Positions 1 through 5,628 of a DNA stretch of 6,552 nucleotides are shown here, piece by piece; the first letter of the stretch is position 1; each line of letters starts with the position of its first letter. The notes under the pieces were generated by a model, which saw nothing but the letters and a program-made list of their open reading frames with translations, made no database searches and had not been told where the DNA came from. Both the position numbers and the translations under genes were made by a program. Origin of the DNA: DRYS01 sp964491605 (GTDB lineage: Archaea > Thermoproteota > CALKCG01 > B24 > DRYS01); contig CAZBGY010000028.1 in the NCBI GenBank assembly GCA_964491605.1, positions 1 to 6,552 on the forward strand, read 5' to 3'.

Positions 1-1
1 C

Positions 2-478
2 TATGATGAGATATGGAGCGATCCAGATATGAAGCCCTACATGCCTCAGAAGAAGACCGAGAATCCTCAGAATTCTCAGTCTCAGGCTTCTCAGAAGTCT
101 GAGAAGCCGCCCACCATCGAAGATGCTGACAAGCACCTAGCTGAGTATGGAGTTAAAACTGAGGAAAATCTTAAAAGCCAGTTGGAAAGGGAGCTTGACG
201 AGCTTGAGCTTAAACGTCGAAGCATAGTGCGCGCCGCTGAGAAGGCTTTAAGGCTTTACGGCGGAACAACGCTTGGAACCACAACCAACGGGACAGGTGA
301 GAAGCCTAAAGACATAATCGCAGAGTTTGAAAACGCGTTCAAGGATTTCGAGTCTAAGAGGGCTAGGGTTAAGGAGATACTTGAAAGGCTGGGGTTTAGG
401 GTTAAAGATATTTACATGAGGAGGGATGAGGTTGAAAGGATAATTCTTTCAATTCTCTTTTTAGGTGCATCAATTTGA
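2..478 (+). CDS. Unrecognised charged helical protein, probably 5'-truncated by the window edge
   Basis: I do not recognise this family and assign no function. The frame is open to the left edge and reads YDEIWSDPD before the first ATG at 29, so the gene probably begins outside the window. If ATG 29 is the true start, the product is 149 residues; a GGAG lies at 15-18, but 10 bases away. Numbering from ATG 29, residues 7-29 are a Q/S/K/P-rich, probably disordered linker. Residues 45-77 form a strongly charged helix (SQLERELDELELKRRS region), 78-91 a G/T-rich turn, and 93-121 a second charged helix, suggesting a helical hairpin or coiled coil. The C-terminus (VERIILSILFLGASI) is hydrophobic but too short and too late to call a clear membrane span. 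It runs in the same direction as the next gene but is separated by 258 bases and a separate promoter, so a shared operon is unlikely. Coding status is well supported; identity is unknown. Confidence 0.7.
   Translation, partial: YDEIWSDPDMKPYMPQKKTENPQNSQSQASQKSEKPPTIEDADKHLAEYGVKTEENLKSQLERELDELELKRRSIVRAAEKALRLYGGTTLGTTTNGTGEKPKDIIAEFENAFKDFESKRARVKEILERLGFRVKDIYMRRDEVERIILSILFLGASI
45..94 (+). repeat. Degenerate CTCAG simple repeat coding a (P/S)Q linker
   Basis: CTCAG occurs five times, at 45-49, 66-70, 75-79, 81-85 and 90-94. Each falls in the same codon phase as CCT-CAG or TCT-CAG, giving repeated Pro-Gln or Ser-Gln dipeptides. This looks like local slippage or expansion within a disordered linker, not a mobile element. 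Confidence 0.5.
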
Positions 479-560
479 AGAAGCAAAAGGTCAAGGGTTA
501 AATCATTCTCAAGTAATATGATGGTAAGCTAGTTCGATAAAAGTGGGAGATTTAGAAAAA

Positions 561-575
561 TCAGCATTATGCTGA
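561..575. promoter_or_regulatory. 15-base perfect palindrome, candidate operator
   Basis: TCAGCAT-T-ATGCTGA is a perfect 7-base inverted repeat around one central base, just upstream of a TATA-like CTTATATAG (582-590). The symmetry fits a dimeric helix-turn-helix regulator. It is a poor RNA hairpin because the spacer is only one base. No second copy was noticed in the window, so the operator role is inference. Confidence 0.35.
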
Positions 576-629
576 GAACCACTTATATAGTAACTACAAC
601 AATTTAAGTAAGCTCATCTCGAGGATCGA

Positions 630-639
630 AGGTATACCT
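630..639. promoter_or_regulatory. 10-base palindrome AGGTATACCT, weak operator candidate
   Basis: AGGTATACCT is perfectly self-complementary and lies about 55 bases upstream of the box A of the solute-binding protein gene. A palindrome this short is not rare by chance, so confidence is low. Confidence 0.2.
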
Positions 640-692
640 CTATGGAAGGTTAAAGTCAACTCGATAACATTTTTTAGAAAAGTACGAGTAGT

Positions 693-704
693 AATATTTA
701 AATA
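693..704 (+). promoter_or_regulatory. Archaeal box A (TATA) promoter of the solute-binding protein gene
   Basis: AATATTTAAATA is a strong archaeal TATA box. Its centre is about 38 bases before the ATG at 737. With the usual 25-27 base distance to the start site, transcription would begin near 724-727 and leave a leader of only about 10-13 bases. The same 12-base core appears before the minus-strand cluster at 6496-6507. Confidence 0.65.
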
Positions 705-718
705 TGGCTTTTGCCTAA

Positions 719-736
719 CCCCTTAAGCTAGGGGAG
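719..736 (+). promoter_or_regulatory. Shine-Dalgarno directly abutting ATG, within a small inverted repeat
   Basis: GGGGAG at 731-736 touches the ATG at 737 with no spacer, closer than normal for a Shine-Dalgarno site. CCCCT (719-723) and AGGGG (730-734) form a 5-base inverted repeat with a 6-base loop. No other ATG, GTG or TTG lies between the in-frame stop at 716-718 and 737. The next in-frame ATG, at 770, would remove the basic end of the signal peptide, so 737 is kept as start. Whether the left arm is transcribed depends on the real start site. Confidence 0.4.
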
Positions 737-3217
737 ATGAAAAAGAGTCGTTATTTCTTACTGTTTTCTATGGGCTTCCTTGCTCTATGGCTTTCACTAT
801 CCTCTACGATAGTATATGGTCAACTACCGCCTGGAATACCGAGGGGAGACTTAGTAGTAGTAACAGCGAGAGAACTAGGTAGAATACCTAATCCTGAGTG
901 GGGTAATGTATGGGTTCCAGGTATACCTAGCGGTATAACCTATGTGTTTGAGCCATTCTATTACTATAATGAGACTGAGTATCGTTTGGAGAAGTTATTG
1001 ATACCTTGTTTAGCTGCAGATCTTCCTGAGTATTCTGATGATTATACGAGGCTTCGTATTAGGGTTAAGGAGGGGGTGTACTGGAGTGATGGTGTGGAAT
1101 TCACAGCTGAGGATGTTGTATTCACTATAAAGTTGATAAATAGGACTGATGGGTTTGCAGGTACTAGCTTCTGGCGTACATGGCTTAAGAACGTATACGC
1201 GGAAGATAAATACACATTCGTTATAGAGCTTAAGAAGCCGAATCCTAGGTTTCATCTGCTCCAGTTTACGGAGATAATGGCTGCAGGCTCGCTTAGGATA
1301 ATGCCTAAGCATATATGGGAGAGAGTTGAGGATCCGCTTAAATTCCCATTCTTCCCACCGGTAGGTACGGGACCCTATAAGCTTAAGGATTATGATCCGA
1401 ACGGATACTGGTTCCTATTCGAGAGAAGGGAAGACTGGTATAGAACAGGGATAGGTAAAACATTCGGGAAACCAAAACCAAAATACGTACTGCGAGTATA
1501 CCTCGGTACTACGGAGAAGGAGCTGATAGCACAGGCGAGGCATGAACTAGACTTTATGGAAGTAGATGTTAAACTTCTAAAGCAAGCATTCGCACAGAAT
1601 CCATATGCTGCTTGTTACAGGCTAGGCTGGCCGGTTATAAGAATAGATGCAGGTGGCCATGGACCTGCATATAATTGTGCTAAGTATCCATTTAATATGA
1701 CTGATGTTAGGTGGGCTTTAACTTTGGCTATTAATATAACTGAGGTTGATATAACGCTTTTCGAGGGTAGAGCAGGTCTATGCTCATTCGATGCAGTATC
1801 CAATCCGTTTATAAGGGGGGTTTTCAAGGATTTGTATCTTCCGTGGCTTCGGAATTTCACTCTTCCGGATGGATATAAGCCTTTCGATGAAACTATACCT
1901 GATAGACTGGCTGAGTGGGCTAGGCTACAGGGATATGAAGTGATAGGTGATCCTAGGGATCTTATAGGTGATGGATGGTGGAGGTATGATGTTGAAGAAG
2001 CATCTAAACTACTGGAGAAGCATGGATTCTACAAGGATGAGCAGGGTAGATGGCACCTACCAGACGGGACACTATGGAAGATAAATATGGTTGCGAGTGC
2101 TGATCATCCGTTATTATCGGTACTAGTATTTGGTGTGGCTGATCAATGGAGGAAGTTCGGCATAGATGTAACTGTAGAAACGGTGCCTGCAGCGGTAATG
2201 AGTAGGAGGTGGCAGTTAGGCGATTTCGATGTAGCTGTCGTCTGCCCTATTGCAGTGCAGACTCCTGATATTTGGAGACACTATCAGGGATACCATAAGA
2301 TGTACTATAAGCCTTTAGGTCAGGTTGCTACTGGCTGTCAGAATAGGTGGGTGAACGATGAATTTAGCGCATTACTCGATGAGATGGCGGGAATCCCGCC
2401 ATTCGCACCTGAAGCGATACGATTAGGATTTGAAGCTATAACCATACTTATAAGGGATATGCCATGGACGAATCTATTCTTAGGATCTAAAGCTCTTATC
2501 GTCGATAATTATGTATGGACTAATTGGCCTGTTTATGAGACGAACTGGTATTGGGAAATGCTTTACTGGAATCCTGTTTGGACTCAGGTTATGTTTGTCT
2601 ATCTTAAGCCTACTGGTAATGTTCCTAGTAGCGAGTTGTATATGGAGTATGTGACTGTATGGTTTGTTAGGGATGTTCCAAGCTTTATAGGTGTTGATGG
2701 AGCTGAGTATGGTCCTTATAGTATCGGTGATCGTGCTACTATACCTAAGGATGATGCAGATAGATTTGTAAGTGAGGGGTTGGCAAGCCTTACACCACCA
2801 GTCTACACTTATGTAACTGTGTATGCTAAGGTGGATTTACCCTCGTTCAGGGGTGTAGATGGAAAGATTTATGGACCTTATAAAGCTGGGGATGTTATGA
2901 TACTTCCTAAGGATGATGCAGATAGATTGCTAGCTGAGGGGAAGGCTACAACCACCCCGGCTATACCTGGGATAGATGAGATAATCAAGGGTGTATCATC
3001 CATAAGGGATTCCATAGAGGGTTATGGAAAGCTATTATCATCCATACAGAACTCGATAACAAACCTAGATACAAATATGGAGAAGCAGATAGCAGCCATA
3101 GAAGCATTAAAAACATCGATAGATGGACTATACATGATGATGAACGCTATACTAGCGATAGCTATAATAACGGTAGTATTAGCAGGAATAGCACTAGTAA
3201 GAATAAAGAAAGTATAA
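737..3217 (+). CDS. Membrane-anchored family-5 ABC transporter solute-binding protein with two extra C-terminal repeat domains
   Basis: This is the extracellular binding component of an Opp/Dpp-type ABC importer. In archaea this family takes up oligosaccharides as well as peptides; the ligand here is unknown. Residues 1-28 are a Sec signal peptide (MKKSRY, then a hydrophobic core) with no lipobox cysteine. Residues about 35-610 are the SBP_bac_5 domain, recognisable from the family signature at about 106-133 (RIRVKEGVYWSDG, then FTAEDVVFTIKL) and the VGTGPYKL motif near 209-216. The domain is rich in Trp and Tyr and has five N-X-T sequons (N78, N135, N320, N333, N373), fitting a glycosylated surface protein. 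Residues 638-687 and 692-741 are tandem copies of a small domain. Residues about 744-798 look like a helical stalk, and 799-821 a transmembrane anchor followed by RIKKV. At 826 residues it exceeds the usual 500-600 because of this extension. No permease or ATPase genes follow; the next gene is convergent. The SBP call is firm, the ligand unknown. Confidence 0.95.
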   Translation: MKKSRYFLLFSMGFLALWLSLSSTIVYGQLPPGIPRGDLVVVTARELGRIPNPEWGNVWVPGIPSGITYVFEPFYYYNETEYRLEKLLIPCLAADLPEYSDDYTRLRIRVKEGVYWSDGVEFTAEDVVFTIKLINRTDGFAGTSFWRTWLKNVYAEDKYTFVIELKKPNPRFHLLQFTEIMAAGSLRIMPKHIWERVEDPLKFPFFPPVGTGPYKLKDYDPNGYWFLFERREDWYRTGIGKTFGKPKPKYVLRVYLGTTEKELIAQARHELDFMEVDVKLLKQAFAQNPYAACYRLGWPVIRIDAGGHGPAYNCAKYPFNMTDVRWALTLAINITEVDITLFEGRAGLCSFDAVSNPFIRGVFKDLYLPWLRNFTLPDGYKPFDETIPDRLAEWARLQGYEVIGDPRDLIGDGWWRYDVEEASKLLEKHGFYKDEQGRWHLPDGTLWKINMVASADHPLLSVLVFGVADQWRKFGIDVTVETVPAAVMSRRWQLGDFDVAVVCPIAVQTPDIWRHYQGYHKMYYKPLGQVATGCQNRWVNDEFSALLDEMAGIPPFAPEAIRLGFEAITILIRDMPWTNLFLGSKALIVDNYVWTNWPVYETNWYWEMLYWNPVWTQVMFVYLKPTGNVPSSELYMEYVTVWFVRDVPSFIGVDGAEYGPYSIGDRATIPKDDADRFVSEGLASLTPPVYTYVTVYAKVDLPSFRGVDGKIYGPYKAGDVMILPKDDADRLLAEGKATTTPAIPGIDEIIKGVSSIRDSIEGYGKLLSSIQNSITNLDTNMEKQIAAIEALKTSIDGLYMMMNAILAIAIITVVLAGIALVRIKKV
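2648..2959 (+). repeat. Two tandem 50-residue repeat domains in the solute-binding protein
   Basis: Copy 1 is 2648-2797 (residues 638-687) and copy 2 is 2810-2959 (residues 692-741), offset by 162 bases or 54 codons. Shared positions include YVTV, a DVPSF or DLPSF turn, GVDG, YGPY, GD, IP or LP, then KDDADR and a final EG-A. A 23-base stretch is identical between them (2744-2766 and 2906-2928), coding PKDDADR, while the rest differs at many third positions. From memory the pattern (PxFxGVDGxxYGP, GD, LP, A, L, G) resembles the B domain of archaeal GINS proteins. This is a recalled resemblance, not a search result. Confidence 0.8.
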
Positions 3218-3230
3218 AATCAAATATCCC

Positions 3231-3243
3231 TCCTTCATTTTTC
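3231..3243 (+). terminator. Pyrimidine-rich candidate terminator after the solute-binding protein gene
   Basis: The stretch after the TAA stop (3215-3217) is pyrimidine-rich and contains TTTTT at 3238-3242. Archaeal termination often uses T-runs without a strong hairpin. The gap before the convergent stop at 3286 is only 68 bases, so transcripts from both sides could overlap if termination is incomplete. Confidence 0.35.
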
Positions 3244-3285
3244 CCTACTTCATAATATAGGTAATATAATGATATCACTTATCAT

Positions 3286-4080
3286 CTACTTAAGGTAAGC
3301 TATCATATCTTTGAGAAACTGTATACTTTTCGGTACAGCTATTTCCTCCTCCTCCCCTCCTTCATATTCTAGAGAGAGGTATCCATTATAGCCTACTTCC
3401 TTAAGTATTCTAAGGATTCTCTCGTAGTCTAACTTAGCTTCAATCCAACAGCTTCCAACGCCTGATTGCTTTAGTTTAAGTTCAAATACTTTAGCATGAA
3501 CATGAACGGTGTATGGTGCAAGCTTTTCTATACTCCCATATAAGTCTTGTTTAAAGTTTGCTGTATCCAGATTCACTCTGAACCAATCTGAATCTACAGC
3601 TTCTATTAGCCTTAATACTTGCTCGGCTGTAGATGTTATCCCCCCATGATTCTCCACGGCTATCATTAAACCGTAATCTTCAGCATACCTGCAGATCTCT
3701 CTTATACATTCTACGGCATAGTTGAATGCAGCTTCCTCATCTAACTCTCTAGCCCATCCTGCATTAACCCTAACGATAGGAGCGCCTAAAAGGAGTGCTG
3801 CATCGACCCATTCCTTCACCAATGCCACTTGCCTCTTCCTCTCTTCCTCTCGCGGTAAACAGAAATTATTAGCTATCGTTACACATGAAATATCAAGACC
3901 ATACAATAGGAGGAGACGTTTTATTCCTTTCAAGCGATTTCTATTTGGTTCGAAGAATCTTTGATTTAATTCAACTCCATCAACACCCAATTCGAAAGCT
4001 CTTCTAATAAAGTCTTCTATATCCATTTTACCAGAAGTAATACTTCTATGATACGACCAGCTAGATATACCTAGACGCAC
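3286..4080 (-). CDS. TIM-barrel sugar isomerase/epimerase-like protein (AP endonuclease 2 / IolE-like fold)
   Basis: This is a 264-residue cytoplasmic TIM barrel of the xylose isomerase-like superfamily (PF01261, COG1082). Members interconvert ketoses, dehydrate inositol derivatives or isomerise hydroxypyruvate, and the substrate cannot be told from sequence alone. It begins with the family's first strand (RLGISSWSYHRS). Likely metal or catalytic positions are E37 (GVDGVELN), E143 (AVENHGG), D172 (NLDTANF), H193/H195 (TVHVHAK) and E238 (YLSLEYEGG). Length is normal. The start is GTG; a Shine-Dalgarno AAGGA lies at 4085-4089 with a 4-base spacer, and the next in-frame ATG is deep inside strand 1-helix 1. 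It is the last gene of the minus cluster, 66 bases after the sulfatase-like gene, and may also have its own promoter. No DNA repair role is implied by the fold name. It is only distantly similar to the other isomerase in the cluster. Confidence 0.9.
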   Translation of the reverse strand: MRLGISSWSYHRSITSGKMDIEDFIRRAFELGVDGVELNQRFFEPNRNRLKGIKRLLLLYGLDISCVTIANNFCLPREEERKRQVALVKEWVDAALLLGAPIVRVNAGWARELDEEAAFNYAVECIREICRYAEDYGLMIAVENHGGITSTAEQVLRLIEAVDSDWFRVNLDTANFKQDLYGSIEKLAPYTVHVHAKVFELKLKQSGVGSCWIEAKLDYERILRILKEVGYNGYLSLEYEGGEEEEIAVPKSIQFLKDMIAYLK

Positions 4081-4084
4081 AGTA

Positions 4085-4112
4085 TCCTTTTCCTTAAGAA
4101 CTAAGATATAAA
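4085..4112 (-). promoter_or_regulatory. Internal TATA box and Shine-Dalgarno before the distal isomerase gene
   Basis: On the minus strand TTTATATC (4105-4112) lies in an AT-rich stretch. Its centre is about 28 bases before the GTG at 4080, so transcription would start at or within a few bases of the start codon, giving a leaderless mRNA. The AAGGA at 4085-4089 would then serve only transcripts read through from the upstream genes. A T5 run on this strand (4142-4146), directly after the sulfatase-like stop, could partly terminate the upstream transcript. Dual expression is inference. Confidence 0.4.
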
Positions 4113-4146
4113 ATTTTACTTGATAAAAGTATAAGGATCTTAAAAA

Positions 4147-5592
4147 CTACTCTAACAATTCCAATATTTTCTTCCTCAGCTTAAGCTCAAGATCCTTGGC
4201 TACATCCCCCTCTACGTCTATCAGATTTTCTTTCTCTGGAAGATCTTCCTTCCAATTATAGTCCTTGGGAGGCGGGGGTACATAATCCCTTTCAGTCCTG
4301 TACAGCTCAGACTTCACCTTCTCCTCTCTCCTACCTATCGGTTTAAGACCCCACTGATACTCAGCTTCAGGCTTTAGCCAAATATAAAGCGTATAGTCTC
4401 CATCCCTTATACTCCACGATCTCTTGTAATGCCCACTTATCGCGAAATCCTTTATAGCTTCCATCTCACCTTTCATAAGAGGTAGAAGCGTTCTTCCATG
4501 CATATTTTCCACCTTTACACCCCAGAAGCTTTGCTCCCTACGATATTCGATATTTAAGCAATCAAGTATCGTGGGCATTACATCTACCGTCTCGACGAAA
4601 GCTCTGACACGCCTACCTCTTCCTATACCATCTGGATGCCTCACCATAAGAACTATTCTAGAGAGCTCCTCATATGGCCATGGCCTCACCTTTTTTATTA
4701 TACCATGTTCGCCTAAAGGTTCACCATGATCACTGAGTAGTATTATAAGCGTATTCTCCCATAAGCCGAGATCCTTAACTCTACCTATAAACCATCCGAA
4801 CCACTTGTCAACTAATGTTATCTCGCCTGCGTATTGTGCTCTAATATGCTGAATCTCAAGCTCCGTAAACTCCCTAACACTACCGCCACCCCATATTATC
4901 GGCTTATCCTCATATCCAGGTGGCGCATAGAGTTCGTAATACTCCTCAGGTGGATCCCAAGGCTCGTGGGGATCGAAGGAGTCAAGCCAGAGGAATAATC
5001 GATCCCTCCTCCCTATCTCCACCTGTTTCTTAAGCCATCTAACGCCAGCTTTCATAACTTGAACGACGAAGTGATCCTCCTCGCCTTTCCAATGGGCGGT
5101 ATTCCTTAAGTATTGAATGAATAATTGCTTCCGCTCCTCTACCGATCTGCTGAAATACTGTTCTGTCGAATAGTTTTTATGATGCCATCTTTCCAAATCC
5201 ACCTTAACATTGGAATCCGTTACATAGGGGTCGCTCTCCTGCCCTCTTATCCATTCAACATAATCAAACCCTCTTTCGTAGGCCATGGTAGGCTTATGCA
5301 TGTGGTAGGTATCGGTTATCAAAGCTGTAATAAATCCTCTATCCCATAATATCTCTGCTATAGGTACATCGCTTGACTCTAACCTCTGCCAACCTCTGAA
5401 GGGTAATGTATACCTCCCTGTGAAGAGGGCCGTACGGACGGGTAGCGTAGGTAACCCTTCAGCGTACGCTCTATCGAATATCGTACACTCCTTAGCAAAC
5501 TCATCTACGTTAGGCGTCTTAATCCATTTATTACCGTAAGAGCCTAGGTGATCCGGTCTTAAACTATCCAACATTATAACGATTACATTCAT
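4147..5592 (-). CDS. Sulfatase-fold hydrolase (alkaline phosphatase superfamily) with Thr at the formylglycine position
   Basis: This 481-residue protein has the sulfatase family layout (PF00884) and would hydrolyse a sulfate or phosphate ester. Residues 1-20 (IMLDSLRPDHLGSYG) carry the N-terminal metal ligand D9, though the usual second Asp is Ser10. Residues 49-59 (TLPVRTALFTG) match the active-site signature C/S-x-P-x-R-(4)-T-G, except that Thr49 occupies the Cys/Ser position. Residues 201-213 hold the DSFDPHEPWD motif with H209. Residues 287-296 (SDHGEPLGEH) hold ligands D288 and H289. The C-terminal tail around 450-481 (LPEKENLID, then a helix) is typical of the family. There is no signal peptide, so it should act in the cytoplasm on imported or internal substrate. 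The ATG has a strong Shine-Dalgarno GGTGAT 8 bases away. It lies 36 bases after one isomerase gene and 66 before another. Superfamily is certain; true sulfatase activity is doubtful because of Thr49. No maturase gene is present here. Confidence 0.93.
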   Translation of the reverse strand: MNVIVIMLDSLRPDHLGSYGNKWIKTPNVDEFAKECTIFDRAYAEGLPTLPVRTALFTGRYTLPFRGWQRLESSDVPIAEILWDRGFITALITDTYHMHKPTMAYERGFDYVEWIRGQESDPYVTDSNVKVDLERWHHKNYSTEQYFSRSVEERKQLFIQYLRNTAHWKGEEDHFVVQVMKAGVRWLKKQVEIGRRDRLFLWLDSFDPHEPWDPPEEYYELYAPPGYEDKPIIWGGGSVREFTELEIQHIRAQYAGEITLVDKWFGWFIGRVKDLGLWENTLIILLSDHGEPLGEHGIIKKVRPWPYEELSRIVLMVRHPDGIGRGRRVRAFVETVDVMPTILDCLNIEYRREQSFWGVKVENMHGRTLLPLMKGEMEAIKDFAISGHYKRSWSIRDGDYTLYIWLKPEAEYQWGLKPIGRREEKVKSELYRTERDYVPPPPKDYNWKEDLPEKENLIDVEGDVAKDLELKLRKKILELLE

Positions 5593-5600
5593 ATCTCAAC

Positions 5601-5606
5601 ATCACC
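5601..5606 (-). promoter_or_regulatory. Shine-Dalgarno of the sulfatase-like gene
   Basis: GGTGAT on the minus strand matches the canonical archaeal 16S anti-Shine-Dalgarno complement. It sits 8 bases before the ATG at 5590-5592, fixing that start and supporting translation from a polycistronic mRNA. Confidence 0.7.
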
Positions 5607-5628
5607 CTTCGAGTTCTCCAAGCTTGCT

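Larger units (their letters stand above)
479..736. other. Non-coding intergenic region upstream of the solute-binding protein gene
   Basis: No open frame longer than about a dozen codons starts here on the + strand (for example 569-607 encodes only 12 residues), and I see no tRNA-like or other structured RNA. The region holds a 15-base palindrome at 561-575, a weaker TATA-like CTTATATAG near 582-590, a 10-base palindrome at 630-639, and the strong box A at 693-704. It is AT-rich, as expected for an archaeal promoter region. Its length, well above the other gaps in the window, leaves room for regulator binding. Confidence 0.6.

Noticed and set aside
569..607. 12-codon open frame (MLRTTYIV...) as a leader peptide
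   Set aside because: It has no Shine-Dalgarno, overlaps the palindrome, and is short enough to occur by chance.
479..736. Possible structured RNA or riboswitch before the solute-binding protein gene
   Set aside because: No extended paired helices or conserved riboswitch core were found, and the strong TATA box at 693-704 leaves a leader of only about a dozen bases.
1010..1312. 100-residue minus-strand open frame inside the solute-binding protein gene
   Set aside because: It lies antisense within a strongly supported coding gene, has no recognisable motifs and an erratic Cys/His/Ile-rich composition typical of shadow frames.
3269..3285. ATGATA-TCACT-TATCAT hairpin just after the distal isomerase stop, as a minus-strand terminator
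   Set aside because: The 6-base stem is almost all A-T and no clear T-run follows on the minus strand, so it is too weak to call.
3286..4080. AP endonuclease (DNA repair) assignment for the TIM-barrel gene
   Set aside because: The fold family is named after endonuclease IV, but the pattern of residues and the sugar-ester context fit the isomerase/epimerase branch, not the extra metal-binding set of endonuclease IV.
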